A stretch of DNA of 34,405 bases, from contig DAOVOJ010000004.1 in the NCBI GenBank assembly GCA_030629775.1, positions 1 to 34,405 of the forward strand. The letters run 5' to 3'. This document shows, in pieces, positions 8,887 through 19,058 of this stretch. A program made the position numbers and the translations under genes. The notes below the pieces were generated by a model. It did not search any database and had not been told where the DNA came from. It saw nothing but the letters and a program-made list of their open reading frames with translations. Origin of the DNA: Candidatus Moraniibacteriota bacterium. GTDB lineage: Bacteria > Patescibacteriota > Minisyncoccia > JAHIHE01 > DAOVOJ01. Positions within the stretch are counted from its first letter, which is position 1, and each line of letters begins with the position of its first letter.

Positions 8887-10334
8887 CAAACCAAAAAGGT
8901 CTGATCACTCCTCTAATTCTCATCATCGCTTCAACAATGCTTATTTTTGCGACGGCGATCATAAATTGGTCAATCAGCGAACATAAGGATGCCAGCCGGA
9001 AAATCAGAACAACTCAGGCGCTTCAGATTGCCGAAGCGGGAGTGAATTATTACAAATGGCATCTAGAGCATGACGAAGGCGATTATCGGGACGGAAAAGA
9101 TTGGTGCTGTGACAACGATCCCGGCAAAAGTTTAATTGAATGCGGCGGAACTTGCGGCCCTTACGACCATCCATATTTAGATTATAACGATGTTAACATC
9201 GGCTACTTTTCTCTGCAAATAACTCCGCCGGAAGTTGGTTCTACAATCGTAACAGTGAAATCAATCGGCTATGCCTATGATGATGCTAATAATAAAAAAG
9301 AGATTACTTCGCGAGTCGGAAAAAGGTCACTGGCAGAATACAGTTTTTTAAGTAATACCCCGATCTGGATCGGCGCCGGTGAAGCAACTTCCGGACCGCT
9401 GCATTCCAATGGCGGGATTAGATTTGACGATGTCTGCAACACAGAAATAACCAGCGCGGTAGAAAATTACGACTGTGCTGACGTAGGACATGATTGCACC
9501 GGTATTAAACCTGGAATTTGGGGGTCAGGCGGACCAACAACTTACTGGCGTTTTCCTGTATCAGTAATTGATTACGATCTTTTTACAGTCAGTTTAGCGA
9601 ACATACAAACAAAAGCCGCCAAAGAAGATGGCACTTGTAATGGAGATAGCGGGGAGGGGAGAGGTATTTGTTTTGAAGACAGCGGAGCGGAAGGATATTT
9701 AGTGGAATTTTTATCGGACGCCACTGTTAATATCTATCAAGTTGACTCTTTAGAGTCGCCGTTAAAATATTGGAATTATCCCGGCTGGAAACAGGAAGCG
9801 GAAAAAATTGAAAATAAAACATTGCTGGGCAATTATAATATGCCTGACAACGGACTTATTTTTATTGAAGATGATATTTGGACAGAGGGAACAGTAAATG
9901 GTAAAGTGACAGTAGCAGCGGCTAAGTTTCCGGAAAATCAGAATAATTACGCTCAGATTAGAATAAATAGCAATATTCAATATTTAGCGCGCGACGGCAA
10001 TCATATTTTAGGACTGATCTCACAGGGAGATTTAACAGTGCCACGGCATGCTCCTGACAATCTTATTGTTGACGCCACTTTGCTTTCTCAAAAAGGACAT
10101 GTTTATTTTAGAAGATACGAAAACAGTTCTTTTGTGGTAAAGAATAATATAGAAATTTACGGCGGAATAATTACTAATTTATTTTGGACATGGAGTTATG
10201 TCACCAGTAGTGGTATAATAGTAAATGGATATACTACTACAAACACTATTTATAATAACAACCTTACTTTCAGTCCTCCTCCTTCTTTTCCAACCTCGGA
10301 AAATTTTGAAGTGTTGTCATGGAGTGAAGATTAA
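8865..10334 (+). CDS. PilX-like minor pilin / pilus assembly protein
   Basis: QKGLITPLILIIASTMLIFATAIINWSISEHKDASRKIRTTQALQIAEAGVNYYKWHLE; position within the pilus locus. Confidence 0.72.
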   Translation: MLHTTRYTNQKGLITPLILIIASTMLIFATAIINWSISEHKDASRKIRTTQALQIAEAGVNYYKWHLEHDEGDYRDGKDWCCDNDPGKSLIECGGTCGPYDHPYLDYNDVNIGYFSLQITPPEVGSTIVTVKSIGYAYDDANNKKEITSRVGKRSLAEYSFLSNTPIWIGAGEATSGPLHSNGGIRFDDVCNTEITSAVENYDCADVGHDCTGIKPGIWGSGGPTTYWRFPVSVIDYDLFTVSLANIQTKAAKEDGTCNGDSGEGRGICFEDSGAEGYLVEFLSDATVNIYQVDSLESPLKYWNYPGWKQEAEKIENKTLLGNYNMPDNGLIFIEDDIWTEGTVNGKVTVAAAKFPENQNNYAQIRINSNIQYLARDGNHILGLISQGDLTVPRHAPDNLIVDATLLSQKGHVYFRRYENSSFVVKNNIEIYGGIITNLFWTWSYVTSSGIIVNGYTTTNTIYNNNLTFSPPPSFPTSENFEVLSWSED

Positions 10335-10494
10335 AGAATTAAATAAAATAGAAATTGGTAGAAATTAATAGAAATTTAATTGTCGTGTGGCAAACAACAA
10401 TTTAATTGCCATTAATTTCGCGAAGCGAATTTCCATAAATTTCTATTCTATCAATCCATTAATTCATTAATAAATAATCCGCTAATTCATTTTT

Positions 10495-11631
10495 ATGTCA
10501 TTATTTAACAATAATCTAGACGCTTTTGGTCTTGACTTAAGTGATCAAACAATTAAAGTTGCTCAACTCAAAAAAAGCGGAGGGAAATTAAAATTGGCGG
10601 GACATAACAGAATAGAAATTCCCGAAGGGATAGTGGAAAACGGTGAAATAAAAAAAAGCGACGAGCTGGCGAATATAATTCGAAAGACAATTTCCGAAAG
10701 CAAGCCCAAGCCGATTTCAACGAAATTTGTTATTTACTCAATCCCGGAAACCAAAGGTTTCATCCGAGTCGTTAGACTGCCAAAGTCAAAAAAAGAAGAA
10801 ATAGTTAAAGCGATTGCCGACGAAGCGGAACAATCTTTTCCCATTAATCTTAAGGAGTCGTATCTTGATTGGCAAATTCTGCCAAAAAATACAGGGAATG
10901 ATAAAATAGAAGTTCTAGTCGCCACCGCTCCTAAAAATTTAGTTGATTCTTATTCAAGAGTGTTAAAAAAAGCGGGGTTAAAGCCCATTGCGGCGGAAAT
11001 AGAATCAATTGCCATTATCAGAAGCCTCATTAACAGGCAGCAATCTTCCAGACCAGTATTGATTATTGACTTGGGGAAAGACAGAACAAGCTTTATTATT
11101 TTTAAAAAACCGGCAGTTCAATTCACGGCAAGCATCCCTGTTTGCGGCAATGAATTTAATAAAGCGGTCGCTAAAGAATTTTCCGTTGACATAGAAGAGG
11201 CAGAGAGAATAAAATTGGAGTTCGGACTCAGCCAACAGGGAAAATCCGGAAGGACATACAAGGCAATGTTGCCCGTTTTGGTTAACTTGGTAAAATACAT
11301 TGACAAGCTCCTTGATTATTATAAGGAACATTTCAGTTCTGAATTTCATTCCGAACTTCATTCTGATCAAATCAAATTAAAGCATGATTTAAAAATTTCC
11401 GAAAAAAATAGTTCTCCCATTTCAAAAGTTATCGTCTGCGGCGGAGAATCAAAAATACCCGGGATGAATTTTTATTTGTCTTTACAGATTAAAAAAGAAG
11501 TTGAAAGAGGAAATCCATGGATTAATATTATGAATTTTGACAAAGACATAATCCCGCCCATTTCCAGAGAAGATTCATTGGTATTTGTTACCGTTTTAGG
11601 ACTGGCAATGAGGGGAGTGGGAGAATACTAG
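10495..11631 (+). CDS. pilM: Type IV pilus assembly protein PilM (actin-like ATPase)
   Basis: FGLDLSDQTIKVAQLKKSGGKLKL; VIYSIPETKGFIRVVRLPKSKKEEI; ESIAIIRSLI; LIIDLGKDRTSF; VIVCGGESKIPGM. Confidence 0.93.
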   Translation: MSLFNNNLDAFGLDLSDQTIKVAQLKKSGGKLKLAGHNRIEIPEGIVENGEIKKSDELANIIRKTISESKPKPISTKFVIYSIPETKGFIRVVRLPKSKKEEIVKAIADEAEQSFPINLKESYLDWQILPKNTGNDKIEVLVATAPKNLVDSYSRVLKKAGLKPIAAEIESIAIIRSLINRQQSSRPVLIIDLGKDRTSFIIFKKPAVQFTASIPVCGNEFNKAVAKEFSVDIEEAERIKLEFGLSQQGKSGRTYKAMLPVLVNLVKYIDKLLDYYKEHFSSEFHSELHSDQIKLKHDLKISEKNSSPISKVIVCGGESKIPGMNFYLSLQIKKEVERGNPWINIMNFDKDIIPPISREDSLVFVTVLGLAMRGVGEY

Positions 11632-11873
11632 TAAATTTTTGTAAGTCGAATTTTGCGGAAATGAGAGTAGAATTTAAAATATTCTTTTTTAAACAGGTTG
11701 TTAATACTAAATTACAAATTATAAATATCAAATGAATTTTAAATTTCTAATGTCAAATTTTTTTATTTGGCATTTGGCATTGATTTGATATTTGGAATTT
11801 GTAATTATAAACATTATTTAACGCCACAAAAAATCTTAATACTTTATTGTCTTGTATTAAACAATGAAATTTT

Positions 11874-12455
11874 ATGATCAAACTTAATCTTCTTTCTTCT
11901 CAAGAAAAAGAAGAAATCAGATGGGAGAAAATAAATCGTATTTTGATGATTAACGGAACGGTGATTATCGCCGAACTGGTTATTTTTATTGTTCTTTTTT
12001 TGGCGATGGATTTTTATTTATCAAGAGAATTTTCTAAAATTGACAATTTGGTAGTACAAAAACAGCAAGAAGCGGAAGTAAAAGAAATTGGAGAACTTAA
12101 AATTAAAACTCAGTCTTTTAATGAGCGGCTTAATTTAGTTGATGAAATACAAAACCAACAGATTAGTTGGACAAAAATATTAGAGAAGCTAAGTTTAATA
12201 ACGCCGGAATCAGTTCAAATTATCAGTCTAGACATAAGTCCGAAAAATAACGAAACTGATGTCATTAATAGTGAGCAATATCTTTTTAATTTAGTTGGAC
12301 ACGCGAAAACAAGAGAAGATATGTTGGAATTTGAAAATAGATTAAAAGATTCCGATTATTTTTCCAACCTGGAATCAAATCGATCAAACTATTTAGAATC
12401 CTACAATGTCAACTTTCGTTATAGATTTAATCTTGCGGAAAAAATCTTAAATTGA
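11874..12455 (+). CDS. pilN: PilN-like inner membrane protein
   Basis: MIKLNLL start, single TM, coiled coil, PilN-like VDEIQNQQISWTKILEKLSLITPESVQIISLDI; directly downstream of pilM. Confidence 0.85.
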   Translation: MIKLNLLSSQEKEEIRWEKINRILMINGTVIIAELVIFIVLFLAMDFYLSREFSKIDNLVVQKQQEAEVKEIGELKIKTQSFNERLNLVDEIQNQQISWTKILEKLSLITPESVQIISLDISPKNNETDVINSEQYLFNLVGHAKTREDMLEFENRLKDSDYFSNLESNRSNYLESYNVNFRYRFNLAEKILN

Positions 12456-12470
12456 TTTTTATTAATAAAT

Positions 12471-13052
12471 ATGTTGACTTCCAAGAAAAAAACTTATTTC
12501 ACTTCTCTTATATTTTTAGCGGGAATGATTTTACTGCTTTTTGTGAGCGGAACTTTTTTAATTGATCAAATCAGAGCGGATAGCGAAAAAATTAAGAATT
12601 GGAAAATTGCGTTGAACCGCCTTGATGATCAAAAAAATCAAATTAATAGAATCAGAGAAAATTACTATGAAAAAGAGGATGATATGGAAGCAATAGAGGG
12701 GCTCTTTCTAGATCCTGAAAAAACGGTTGACTTCATTATTGAAATTGAAAATATTTCCGAGAAAGCAATGGTAGAATTGGAAAAAAAGGCTTTGGAACAA
12801 AACATCGCCGTTAAAAACGATAAAAACGAGCCATCAGTTTTTAATTATCAGCTGACCGCCAAAGGAAAATTCAATAATATTATGCATTTTCTAACATACC
12901 TTGAAAATATGAACTATAGTGTTATAATTAATAATCTGAAAATAAAAGCTCTTAGCGGAAGCGGAAAAAATTATTTGTATTCCAACGCTAACGACGAGAT
13001 TGAAATGTCAATAAATTTGGGAGTTTACATCCTTGAAAAAACCCGTAAATAA
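12471..13052 (+). CDS. pilO: PilO-like protein
   Basis: N-terminal TM then coiled coil and C-terminal YQLTAKGKFNNIMHFLTYLENMNYSVIINNLKI; position after pilN. Confidence 0.75.
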   Translation: MLTSKKKTYFTSLIFLAGMILLLFVSGTFLIDQIRADSEKIKNWKIALNRLDDQKNQINRIRENYYEKEDDMEAIEGLFLDPEKTVDFIIEIENISEKAMVELEKKALEQNIAVKNDKNEPSVFNYQLTAKGKFNNIMHFLTYLENMNYSVIINNLKIKALSGSGKNYLYSNANDEIEMSINLGVYILEKTRK

Positions 13053-13063
13053 AATAAATTACT

Positions 13064-13429
13064 ATGAAAAAGATTAGCATAAAATTAAAATTCAATTCTA
13101 AAAAAATTATCGGGCTTGCTTATAAAAGAAGGTTTGTACTGTTTACGGCATTGTTTGCCACCTTATTGCTAATTGCTTTCAATGTGTGTTATAATGAAGC
13201 TTATTTAAAAATCAGTATTCTGGAAGCTGAAACTGGCGATCAAAACAATTATATTGGAATAAGAAAATCAAAACTGTCCAAAGTGATAAACAAAATTGAA
13301 GAAAAAGAAAATAATATTAAAAATGGAATAGCCAAAGAATACCAAAGTCCTTTTGATGTTGTTAAAGGCGGTGAAGATGATAATTCTGATAAAAACTCTG
13401 ATTTGGAAATATCACCAACACTGAGGTAA
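13064..13429 (+). CDS. Hypothetical single-TM protein at the end of the pilus locus
   Basis: ORF 12 nt after pilO; one TM segment FVLFTALFATLLLIAFNVC. Confidence 0.55.
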   Translation: MKKISIKLKFNSKKIIGLAYKRRFVLFTALFATLLLIAFNVCYNEAYLKISILEAETGDQNNYIGIRKSKLSKVINKIEEKENNIKNGIAKEYQSPFDVVKGGEDDNSDKNSDLEISPTLR

Positions 13430-13523
13430 ATTATAGAACATATAATATGGAATATATAATATAGAGCACAAAGTTTGAATATGGTCATTTGTTCCGTGTT
13501 CCATATTATATGTTCCATGATTT

Positions 13524-13595
13524 GTCCCCGTAGTTCAACGGATAGAACGGGAGCCTTCTAAGCTCTTGATGTAGGTTCAATTCCTGCCGGGGATA
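13524..13595 (+). tRNA. tRNA-Arg(TCT)
   Basis: Cloverleaf: acceptor GTCCCCG/CGGGGAT, D arm GTTC..GAAC, anticodon stem-loop GGAGC-CTTCTAA-GCTCT, T arm GTAGG-TTCAATT-CCTGC; no encoded CCA. Confidence 0.9.
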
Positions 13596-13646
13596 CTATA
13601 AAGAGTCAAAAGTTTATAAAGTCAAAAGTTAAAAGTTTAAAATAAG

Positions 13647-14630
13647 ATGTTCAAGGAATTGGTGATAATTATTTTTGTTTTTTGGGGCCAGTATAATACT
13701 TCTTTTATAGACGAGAAGCCGACTGGCTCTGTTTTAAGTTCATTTAATTCTGAAATAGATGTTTCTGTTGAAATAAAAAATGATAAAATTGCGACTATTA
13801 TTAAAAGCGAAGATAAAACAAATGAGATAAATAAAGATCAATTTTATTCAGCGCCGGCTTTATCTCAAATTAGCAACCCTAACTATAATTATTTTAAAGT
13901 AGGCGCAAAATCGGCAATAGCCGCGAATATGGAAACAGGCGTCATTCTTTACGAAAAAAATATTCAAGAAAAAGTGCCAATCGCCAGTCTAACTAAATTA
14001 ATGACCGCTCTGATAGTTCTGGAAAAAAATGAATTAGACAGTCTAACAATTATTAGTAAAAATGCCATCGCGTCAGAAGGGGATAAGGGGAGTTTAAAAG
14101 TAGACGAAAAAATAACCGTGAAAAATCTGTTGTATTTATTGCTAGTAAATTCCAGCAATGACGCGGCGGTAGCGCTGGCAGAGCATATTGCCGGATCAGA
14201 AAATGAATTTGTTAAATTAATGAACCAAAAAGCGGAGGAATTGGGACTAAATAATACCCGCTTCATTAACACAACGGGACTGGATTTAAATAACAAAAAT
14301 AATTATTCCACCGCTTATGATTTGGTGAAATTAACCAAACACGCTTTAGATAAACCGCTGCTTTGTGAAATAATGAGAGTTCAAAATTTAAATGTTTTTT
14401 CAGTTGACAAACAAATAAAGCATCGTTTGAAAAACACCAATAAGTTACTGGGAAAATTACCGGGAATTAATATTATTAGTGGAAAAACAGGATTTACAAA
14501 CAAAGCAGGGGAGTGCTTGATTTTAGCAATCAGCCACCCGGATAATAATCAAAAAATCGTCTGCGTTATTTTAAACAGCGAAGATCGGTTTGGAGAGATG
14601 GAGCGATTAGTTAATGAATTAACGAATTGA
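13647..14630 (+). CDS. D-alanyl-D-alanine carboxypeptidase (PBP5/DacA-like, S11 family)
   Basis: SxxK ASLTKLMTALIVLE; SxN NSSNDAAVALAEHI; KTG ISGKTGFTNKAGECL. Confidence 0.93.
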   Translation: MFKELVIIIFVFWGQYNTSFIDEKPTGSVLSSFNSEIDVSVEIKNDKIATIIKSEDKTNEINKDQFYSAPALSQISNPNYNYFKVGAKSAIAANMETGVILYEKNIQEKVPIASLTKLMTALIVLEKNELDSLTIISKNAIASEGDKGSLKVDEKITVKNLLYLLLVNSSNDAAVALAEHIAGSENEFVKLMNQKAEELGLNNTRFINTTGLDLNNKNNYSTAYDLVKLTKHALDKPLLCEIMRVQNLNVFSVDKQIKHRLKNTNKLLGKLPGINIISGKTGFTNKAGECLILAISHPDNNQKIVCVILNSEDRFGEMERLVNELTN

Positions 14631-14675
14631 CTGGATTTTTACTATAAACTATAACTTACAAAATGTATTAAGATT

Positions 14676-14821
14676 GTCATCCTGAAATAAGTCTGCCATT
14701 CTAAACCAAGCTTGTCATCCTAAGCTTGTTTCAGGATCTGTCGTCTGTTACTGTAGGTTTTAAGATAAATAAAAAAGCATTATATGGCATATAACAGATC
14801 CTGAAACAAGTTCAGGATGAC
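14676..14821. repeat. Inverted repeat element 1, GTCATCCTGA...TCAGGATGAC termini
   Basis: Perfect 10-bp terminal inverted repeats plus internal CTTGTTTCAGGATCTG / CAGATCCTGAAACAAG. Confidence 0.85.
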
Positions 14822-14875
14822 AGTTAATAAAGTATAAAACCAATAAACAACAATTTAAAATGTTAAAATGATCTT

Positions 14876-15937
14876 ATGCTTTCATTTGAAAACCCCGTTA
14901 TTATTATAAACCTAGCAAGAGTCTTCACTATTCTGGCAATAACTTTTGCCATAGCGATTTTAGCAACTCCGATTTTGACCCGCTTTTTATACAAATATAA
15001 ACTGGGCAAGCAAATTAGAAACGAGGGCGACACGCCAATTTTTTCGGCGCTTCACAAAAAGAAAGCCGGCACGCCGACAATGGGAGGACTGCTGATCTGG
15101 ATAACGGTAACCGCTTTGATGATAATTTTTTGGCTGGGGGATAAATATTTAGATATTTCTTTATTCAACAACTTGAATTTTTTAGACCGGTCCCAGACAC
15201 TTTTGCCACTGGGAATTTTAGTCCTGGCGGGAGCGGTAGGAGCTCTTGATGACATTCTGGGAATTAGGGGAATCGGTCCAAAAGGAGGAGGTTTGAGAAT
15301 AAGAGACCGACTGCTGGTTTATGTCGGCGTGGCAATGATCGGAGCTTTTTGGTTTTATTTTAAATTGGATTGGGATATGATCCACATTCCCTTTCTGGGC
15401 GACTTTTTCATCGGAGGATGGTATATTCCTCTTTTTGTTTTTATTATTACCGCGACCTCTTTTTCCATCAATGAAACTGACGGACTAGACGGATTGGCAG
15501 GCGGAACAATTTTGCCGGCCTTTGGCGTTTTCGGAGTAATCGCTTTTGTCCAGGGTAATGTAGAGTTATCAATGTTTTGCGCCGCCATCTCAGGAGCGCT
15601 TTTGGCATTTCTTTGGTTTAATGTTCACCCGGCCCGATTTTTTATGGGCGATACGGGAGCAATGGCTCTGGGAGTAACGCTGGGAACAATCGCCATGCTG
15701 ACCAATTCATTTTTAATTTTACCTCTTGTTTGTTTTATTCCCGTAATTGAAACCCTTTCAGTGATCATTCAAATAACTTCTAAAAAATTAAGAAATGGCA
15801 AAAAAATATTTAGAAGCGCTCCCATCCATCACCACTTTGAAGCGCTCGGCTGGCCCGAAACCAAAGTTACCATGCGCTTCTGGATTATTTCCTGGGTTAT
15901 GGCGGTAACCGGATTGGTGATCGGATTAGTAGGATGA
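14876..15937 (+). CDS. mraY: Phospho-N-acetylmuramoyl-pentapeptide-transferase MraY
   Basis: KKAGTPTMGGLLIW; SFSINETDGLDGLAGGTILPAF; FLWFNVHPARFFMGDTGAMALG; APIHHHFEALGWPETKVTMRFWI. Confidence 0.97.
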   Translation: MLSFENPVIIINLARVFTILAITFAIAILATPILTRFLYKYKLGKQIRNEGDTPIFSALHKKKAGTPTMGGLLIWITVTALMIIFWLGDKYLDISLFNNLNFLDRSQTLLPLGILVLAGAVGALDDILGIRGIGPKGGGLRIRDRLLVYVGVAMIGAFWFYFKLDWDMIHIPFLGDFFIGGWYIPLFVFIITATSFSINETDGLDGLAGGTILPAFGVFGVIAFVQGNVELSMFCAAISGALLAFLWFNVHPARFFMGDTGAMALGVTLGTIAMLTNSFLILPLVCFIPVIETLSVIIQITSKKLRNGKKIFRSAPIHHHFEALGWPETKVTMRFWIISWVMAVTGLVIGLVG

Positions 15938-16035
15938 TATCATTTTAACATCTAAACATAATAATAATAATTTTATAAAAACATTTTTAAATTTATTTCT
16001 TAGTGTTAAAATGTTAAGATATTAAAATGATTTAG

Positions 16036-16064
16036 TTGACCCAAGTCAATTTAGCTGTTATAGT
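16036..16064 (+). promoter_or_regulatory. Sigma70-like promoter upstream of rpsU (TTGACC-N17-TATAGT)
   Basis: TTGACC 16036-16041, 17-bp spacer, TATAGT 16059-16064, then AACGGAGGTG SD before the ATG. Confidence 0.6.
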
Positions 16065-16120
16065 TGCATTAGATTATGATAGTATTTATTTTTATTTAGA
16101 ACGGAGGTGAATTTAATTTT

Positions 16121-16336
16121 ATGGTAGAAGTAAAAAGAAAAGAAAGGGAAAATGTCGGTAGTCTATTAAGGCGTTTTTCTAAAAGAGTTCAGCAAAGTAA
16201 ACTGCTAATCCATGCCAGAGAAGTTAGATTCAGACAGCCTAAAAAAAGCCGGCCGGAACGAAGGAAAAATGCTTTGAAAAGAAATGAGATTAGAGAAGAA
16301 AAAGAGGTATTAAGAAAATTGGGAAAATTGGAATAG
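16121..16336 (+). CDS. rpsU: 30S ribosomal protein S21
   Basis: VEVKRKERENVGSLLRRFSKRVQQSKLLIHAREVRFRQPKKSRPERRKNALKR; strong SD CGGAGGTG. Confidence 0.93.
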   Translation: MVEVKRKERENVGSLLRRFSKRVQQSKLLIHAREVRFRQPKKSRPERRKNALKRNEIREEKEVLRKLGKLE

Positions 16337-16613
16337 AATCCGGAATCTGGAATTTAAATTATTCTCCTCTAGAAAGGGGCTGGGGTGTGTTGGATTAGTT
16401 AAAAGTATTTTGAGTCTCAAATTTTTAATTTAAATATTTTACAGACTTTACAGACTTTTGGCTTTAATAACCCACCCCCAACCCCTCTCCCGAAAGGGGA
16501 ATTATGAGACCTAACAACCCACCCCCTGAAATCTTCCTGATCAGTTTTTACAAAAGTGGGGTTCCTAAGAGGGGAATAATCGGTAAAAATCAGCAGGCTT
16601 TAATTAATTTATT

Positions 16614-17066
16614 ATGAATTTAAAAGAACAAATTCAAAACGATATAAAAGACGCGATGAAAGGCGGCGATCAAATGCGGCGCGGCGTTTTGCGGACGATT
16701 AACGCTGACATTAAAAATGTTGAGATCGCCAAAAAAAATGTTTTAAGCGATGATGAGGTCTTAGAAGTTATTTCAATAAACGCGAAACAACATAAAGACT
16801 CAATTGAACAATATAAAAAAGGTGGCAGAAATGATTTGGTGGAACAGGAAGAAAAAGAGTTGGAAATTTTACAAAAATATCTTCCCGAACAAATGAGCGA
16901 AGAAAAAGTTAGAAAAATAGTTCAGGAAGCAATTAAAAAAATGGGAGCGGCAGGAGCTTCTGATTTTGGAAAAATAATGGGAGCGACAATGAAAGAAATA
17001 AAAGGAAAAGCAGATGGAGGTTTGGTGAAAAAAATAGTGGAGGAAGAATTAAAAAGTAAGGATTAA
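16614..17066 (+). CDS. GatB/YqeY domain protein
   Basis: MNLKEQIQNDIKDAMKGGDQMRRGVLRTINADIKNVEI; YKKGGRNDLVEQEEKELEILQKYLPEQMSEEKV; FGKIMGATMKEIKGKADGGLV. Confidence 0.93.
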   Translation: MNLKEQIQNDIKDAMKGGDQMRRGVLRTINADIKNVEIAKKNVLSDDEVLEVISINAKQHKDSIEQYKKGGRNDLVEQEEKELEILQKYLPEQMSEEKVRKIVQEAIKKMGAAGASDFGKIMGATMKEIKGKADGGLVKKIVEEELKSKD

Positions 17067-17170
17067 TAGAATTATTAAAATCGGTATTTCGTGATTGATA
17101 AATATTTGAGTAGCGATTTAGCGTAAGCACATTAATATTTGTTAAAATGTTAATATGCTAAAATGTTAAT

Positions 17171-17647
17171 ATGAAAGAGACCCTTCTAATTAAAAATTTT
17201 ACTAAACATAAAATTAGCCAAAAATATTTAAATAAAGCGGCAGAGAAAACTTTAGAAATTGTTGACTTTAAAGGGCCGGCGGAGATTAGTTTGGTGATCA
17301 CCGGCGACCAAAAAATAAAAACACTTAATAAAAAATATAGAAAAAAAGACAGAGTAACGGATGTACTTTCATTCAGCGCTCTGGAAAATAAATCGGGTAA
17401 AAAAAATAAAAAAATAAAATTTATTTCACCGAAAGAAAAAGCGTTTTTGGGGGAGATATTCATCTGTTATCCGCAAGCGGCAAGACAGTCTAAGTTTCAA
17501 AATCATTCAACTAAAAAAGAAATAAGCATTCTTTTAATTCACGGAATTCTTCACTTATTAGGTTATACTCACGCTAAAAAACCAGAAATGACTAAAATGA
17601 AACAAAAGGAAAAAGCCATTTATTCGCTTTGCTTAAACGAAAAATAA
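17171..17647 (+). CDS. ybeY: Endoribonuclease YbeY
   Basis: TLNKKYRKKDRVTDVLSF; zinc site HGILHLLGYTH. Confidence 0.93.
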   Translation: MKETLLIKNFTKHKISQKYLNKAAEKTLEIVDFKGPAEISLVITGDQKIKTLNKKYRKKDRVTDVLSFSALENKSGKKNKKIKFISPKEKAFLGEIFICYPQAARQSKFQNHSTKKEISILLIHGILHLLGYTHAKKPEMTKMKQKEKAIYSLCLNEK

Positions 17648-17673
17648 AAGGCTTTTTTATTTTGGTGAAAGTG

Positions 17674-17682
17674 TGGTATAAT
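17674..17682 (+). promoter_or_regulatory. Extended -10 promoter (TGTGGTATAAT) upstream of ftsA
   Basis: TGGTATAAT about 100 nt upstream of the ftsA ATG; same 11-mer upstream of ftsZ. Confidence 0.5.
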
Positions 17683-17690
17683 TATATTGT

Positions 17691-17777
17691 TAAATTGCTA
17701 CATTGTTAAATTGTTGTATTGCTGTATTATTTTAGCGGCGGTAAAACAATTTAACAATTTAACAATATAACAATTTA
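17691..17777. repeat. Inverted octamer arrays upstream of ftsA
   Basis: gttaaatt gctacatt gttaaatt gttgtatt gctgtatt ... aacaattt aacaattt aacaatat aacaattt. Confidence 0.85.
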
Positions 17778-17782
17778 TTTTT

Positions 17783-19036
17783 ATGTCTCGAAGAGAAGAA
17801 ATAATTGTCGGGCTTGATGTCGGCAGCAGCGCCATTAGAACTGTCATCGCCCAACGGTCCAACAGAAAAGACAGTAAACCAATTATCCTGGGAGTGGGAA
17901 CGGCTTTATCGTTGGGTATTAGAAGGGGGATTGTGGTGGATGTTGAAGAAACGGTTAGGTCAATCGCCACTTCCGTTGAGTTGGCCGAAAAGGCGGCGGG
18001 AGTGCCGGTTGAACACGCCTATGTCAGTATCGGCGGAAATCATATCGCCTCTCAAATTAGTAAAGGAGTGGTAGTGGTTTCCCGAGTTGACGGCGAAATA
18101 AGCGAGGAAGATGTCAGTCGAGTTATTGAAGCGGCTCAGGCTGTTTCTCTGCCCAATAACAGAGAAATGATTCACATTATTCCTTGCACCTTTAATATTG
18201 ACGACCAAGATAAAATCAAAGATCCTGTCGGAATGAATGGTACAAGACTGGAAGTGGAAGCTTTAATTATTGAAGGCGCCAGTCCTTTTATCAAAAATTT
18301 GTCTAAATGCGTTCATCAAGCGGGGATTGATATTGACGAATTTGTTTTTTCTCCTCTGGCTTCCGCAAAATCGGTTTTAAGCAAAAAACAAAAAGAGTTG
18401 GGAGTGGTAATGGTGGACATTGGCAGCGGGACAACGGAGATGTCAATTTTTGAAGACAACAGTATTCTCAGCGCGGCCGCTTTGCCCATCGGCGCGGGAC
18501 ATATTACTAACGATATTGCTATTGGTTTGCGAGTTTCAGTTGAGACGGCGGAAAAAATTAAATTGGAATACGGCACGGCTCTTCCGGAAGAAGTAAACAA
18601 AAAAGATAAAATCAACTTATCGGAAATAAGCGACGAAGAAGAACTTGTTTCCCGCCGCTATGTGGCCGAAATAATAAAAGCTCGCTTAGTGGAAATTTTT
18701 TCAATGGTTGATAAAAAATTAAAGGAAGTTGACCGAAGCGGAATGCTTCCGGCGGGAGTTGTTCTGACGGGAGGAGGAGCTAAATTGCCGGGAATCATTG
18801 ATGTTGCCAAAGAGACCTTAAGGCTTCCCGTCCAAATTGGATTTCCAACCGAACTAAGCGGCATAGTGGATAAAGTAGACGATCCGTCATTCGCCACAGC
18901 TATTGGACTTGTAATGTGGGAAACGGATGAAGAAAATTTTTTCTCCAATTCTAAAAATCACGGACTCTTAAATAAATTCGGGCTTAGAGGAGTAGAAGGA
19001 AAAATTAAAAAAGTTTTTAAAACATTTCTGCCATAA
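17783..19036 (+). CDS. ftsA: Cell division protein FtsA
   Basis: IVGLDVGSSAIRTVIAQ; HVYV-like HAYVSIGGNHIASQISKGVVVVS; VVMVDIGSGTTEMSIFEDNSI; GVVLTGGGAKLPGIIDVA. Confidence 0.96.
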   Translation: MSRREEIIVGLDVGSSAIRTVIAQRSNRKDSKPIILGVGTALSLGIRRGIVVDVEETVRSIATSVELAEKAAGVPVEHAYVSIGGNHIASQISKGVVVVSRVDGEISEEDVSRVIEAAQAVSLPNNREMIHIIPCTFNIDDQDKIKDPVGMNGTRLEVEALIIEGASPFIKNLSKCVHQAGIDIDEFVFSPLASAKSVLSKKQKELGVVMVDIGSGTTEMSIFEDNSILSAAALPIGAGHITNDIAIGLRVSVETAEKIKLEYGTALPEEVNKKDKINLSEISDEEELVSRRYVAEIIKARLVEIFSMVDKKLKEVDRSGMLPAGVVLTGGGAKLPGIIDVAKETLRLPVQIGFPTELSGIVDKVDDPSFATAIGLVMWETDEENFFSNSKNHGLLNKFGLRGVEGKIKKVFKTFLP

Positions 19037-19058
19037 ATAAAACAATAAGCAATAAAAT

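Noticed and set aside
5395-8895. CRISPR-like tandem repeats
   Set aside because: Units are 7-8 nt, contiguous and without spacers; no cas genes in the window
7765-10334. Diversity-generating retroelement, prompted by the Avd-like four-helix-bundle ORF
   Set aside because: No reverse transcriptase ORF and no TR/VR pair seen; the S23 family is broader than DGR Avd
2092-13429. Complete type IV pilus system including retraction
   Set aside because: pilT and prepilin peptidase pilD are not in this window, so completeness or retraction cannot be claimed
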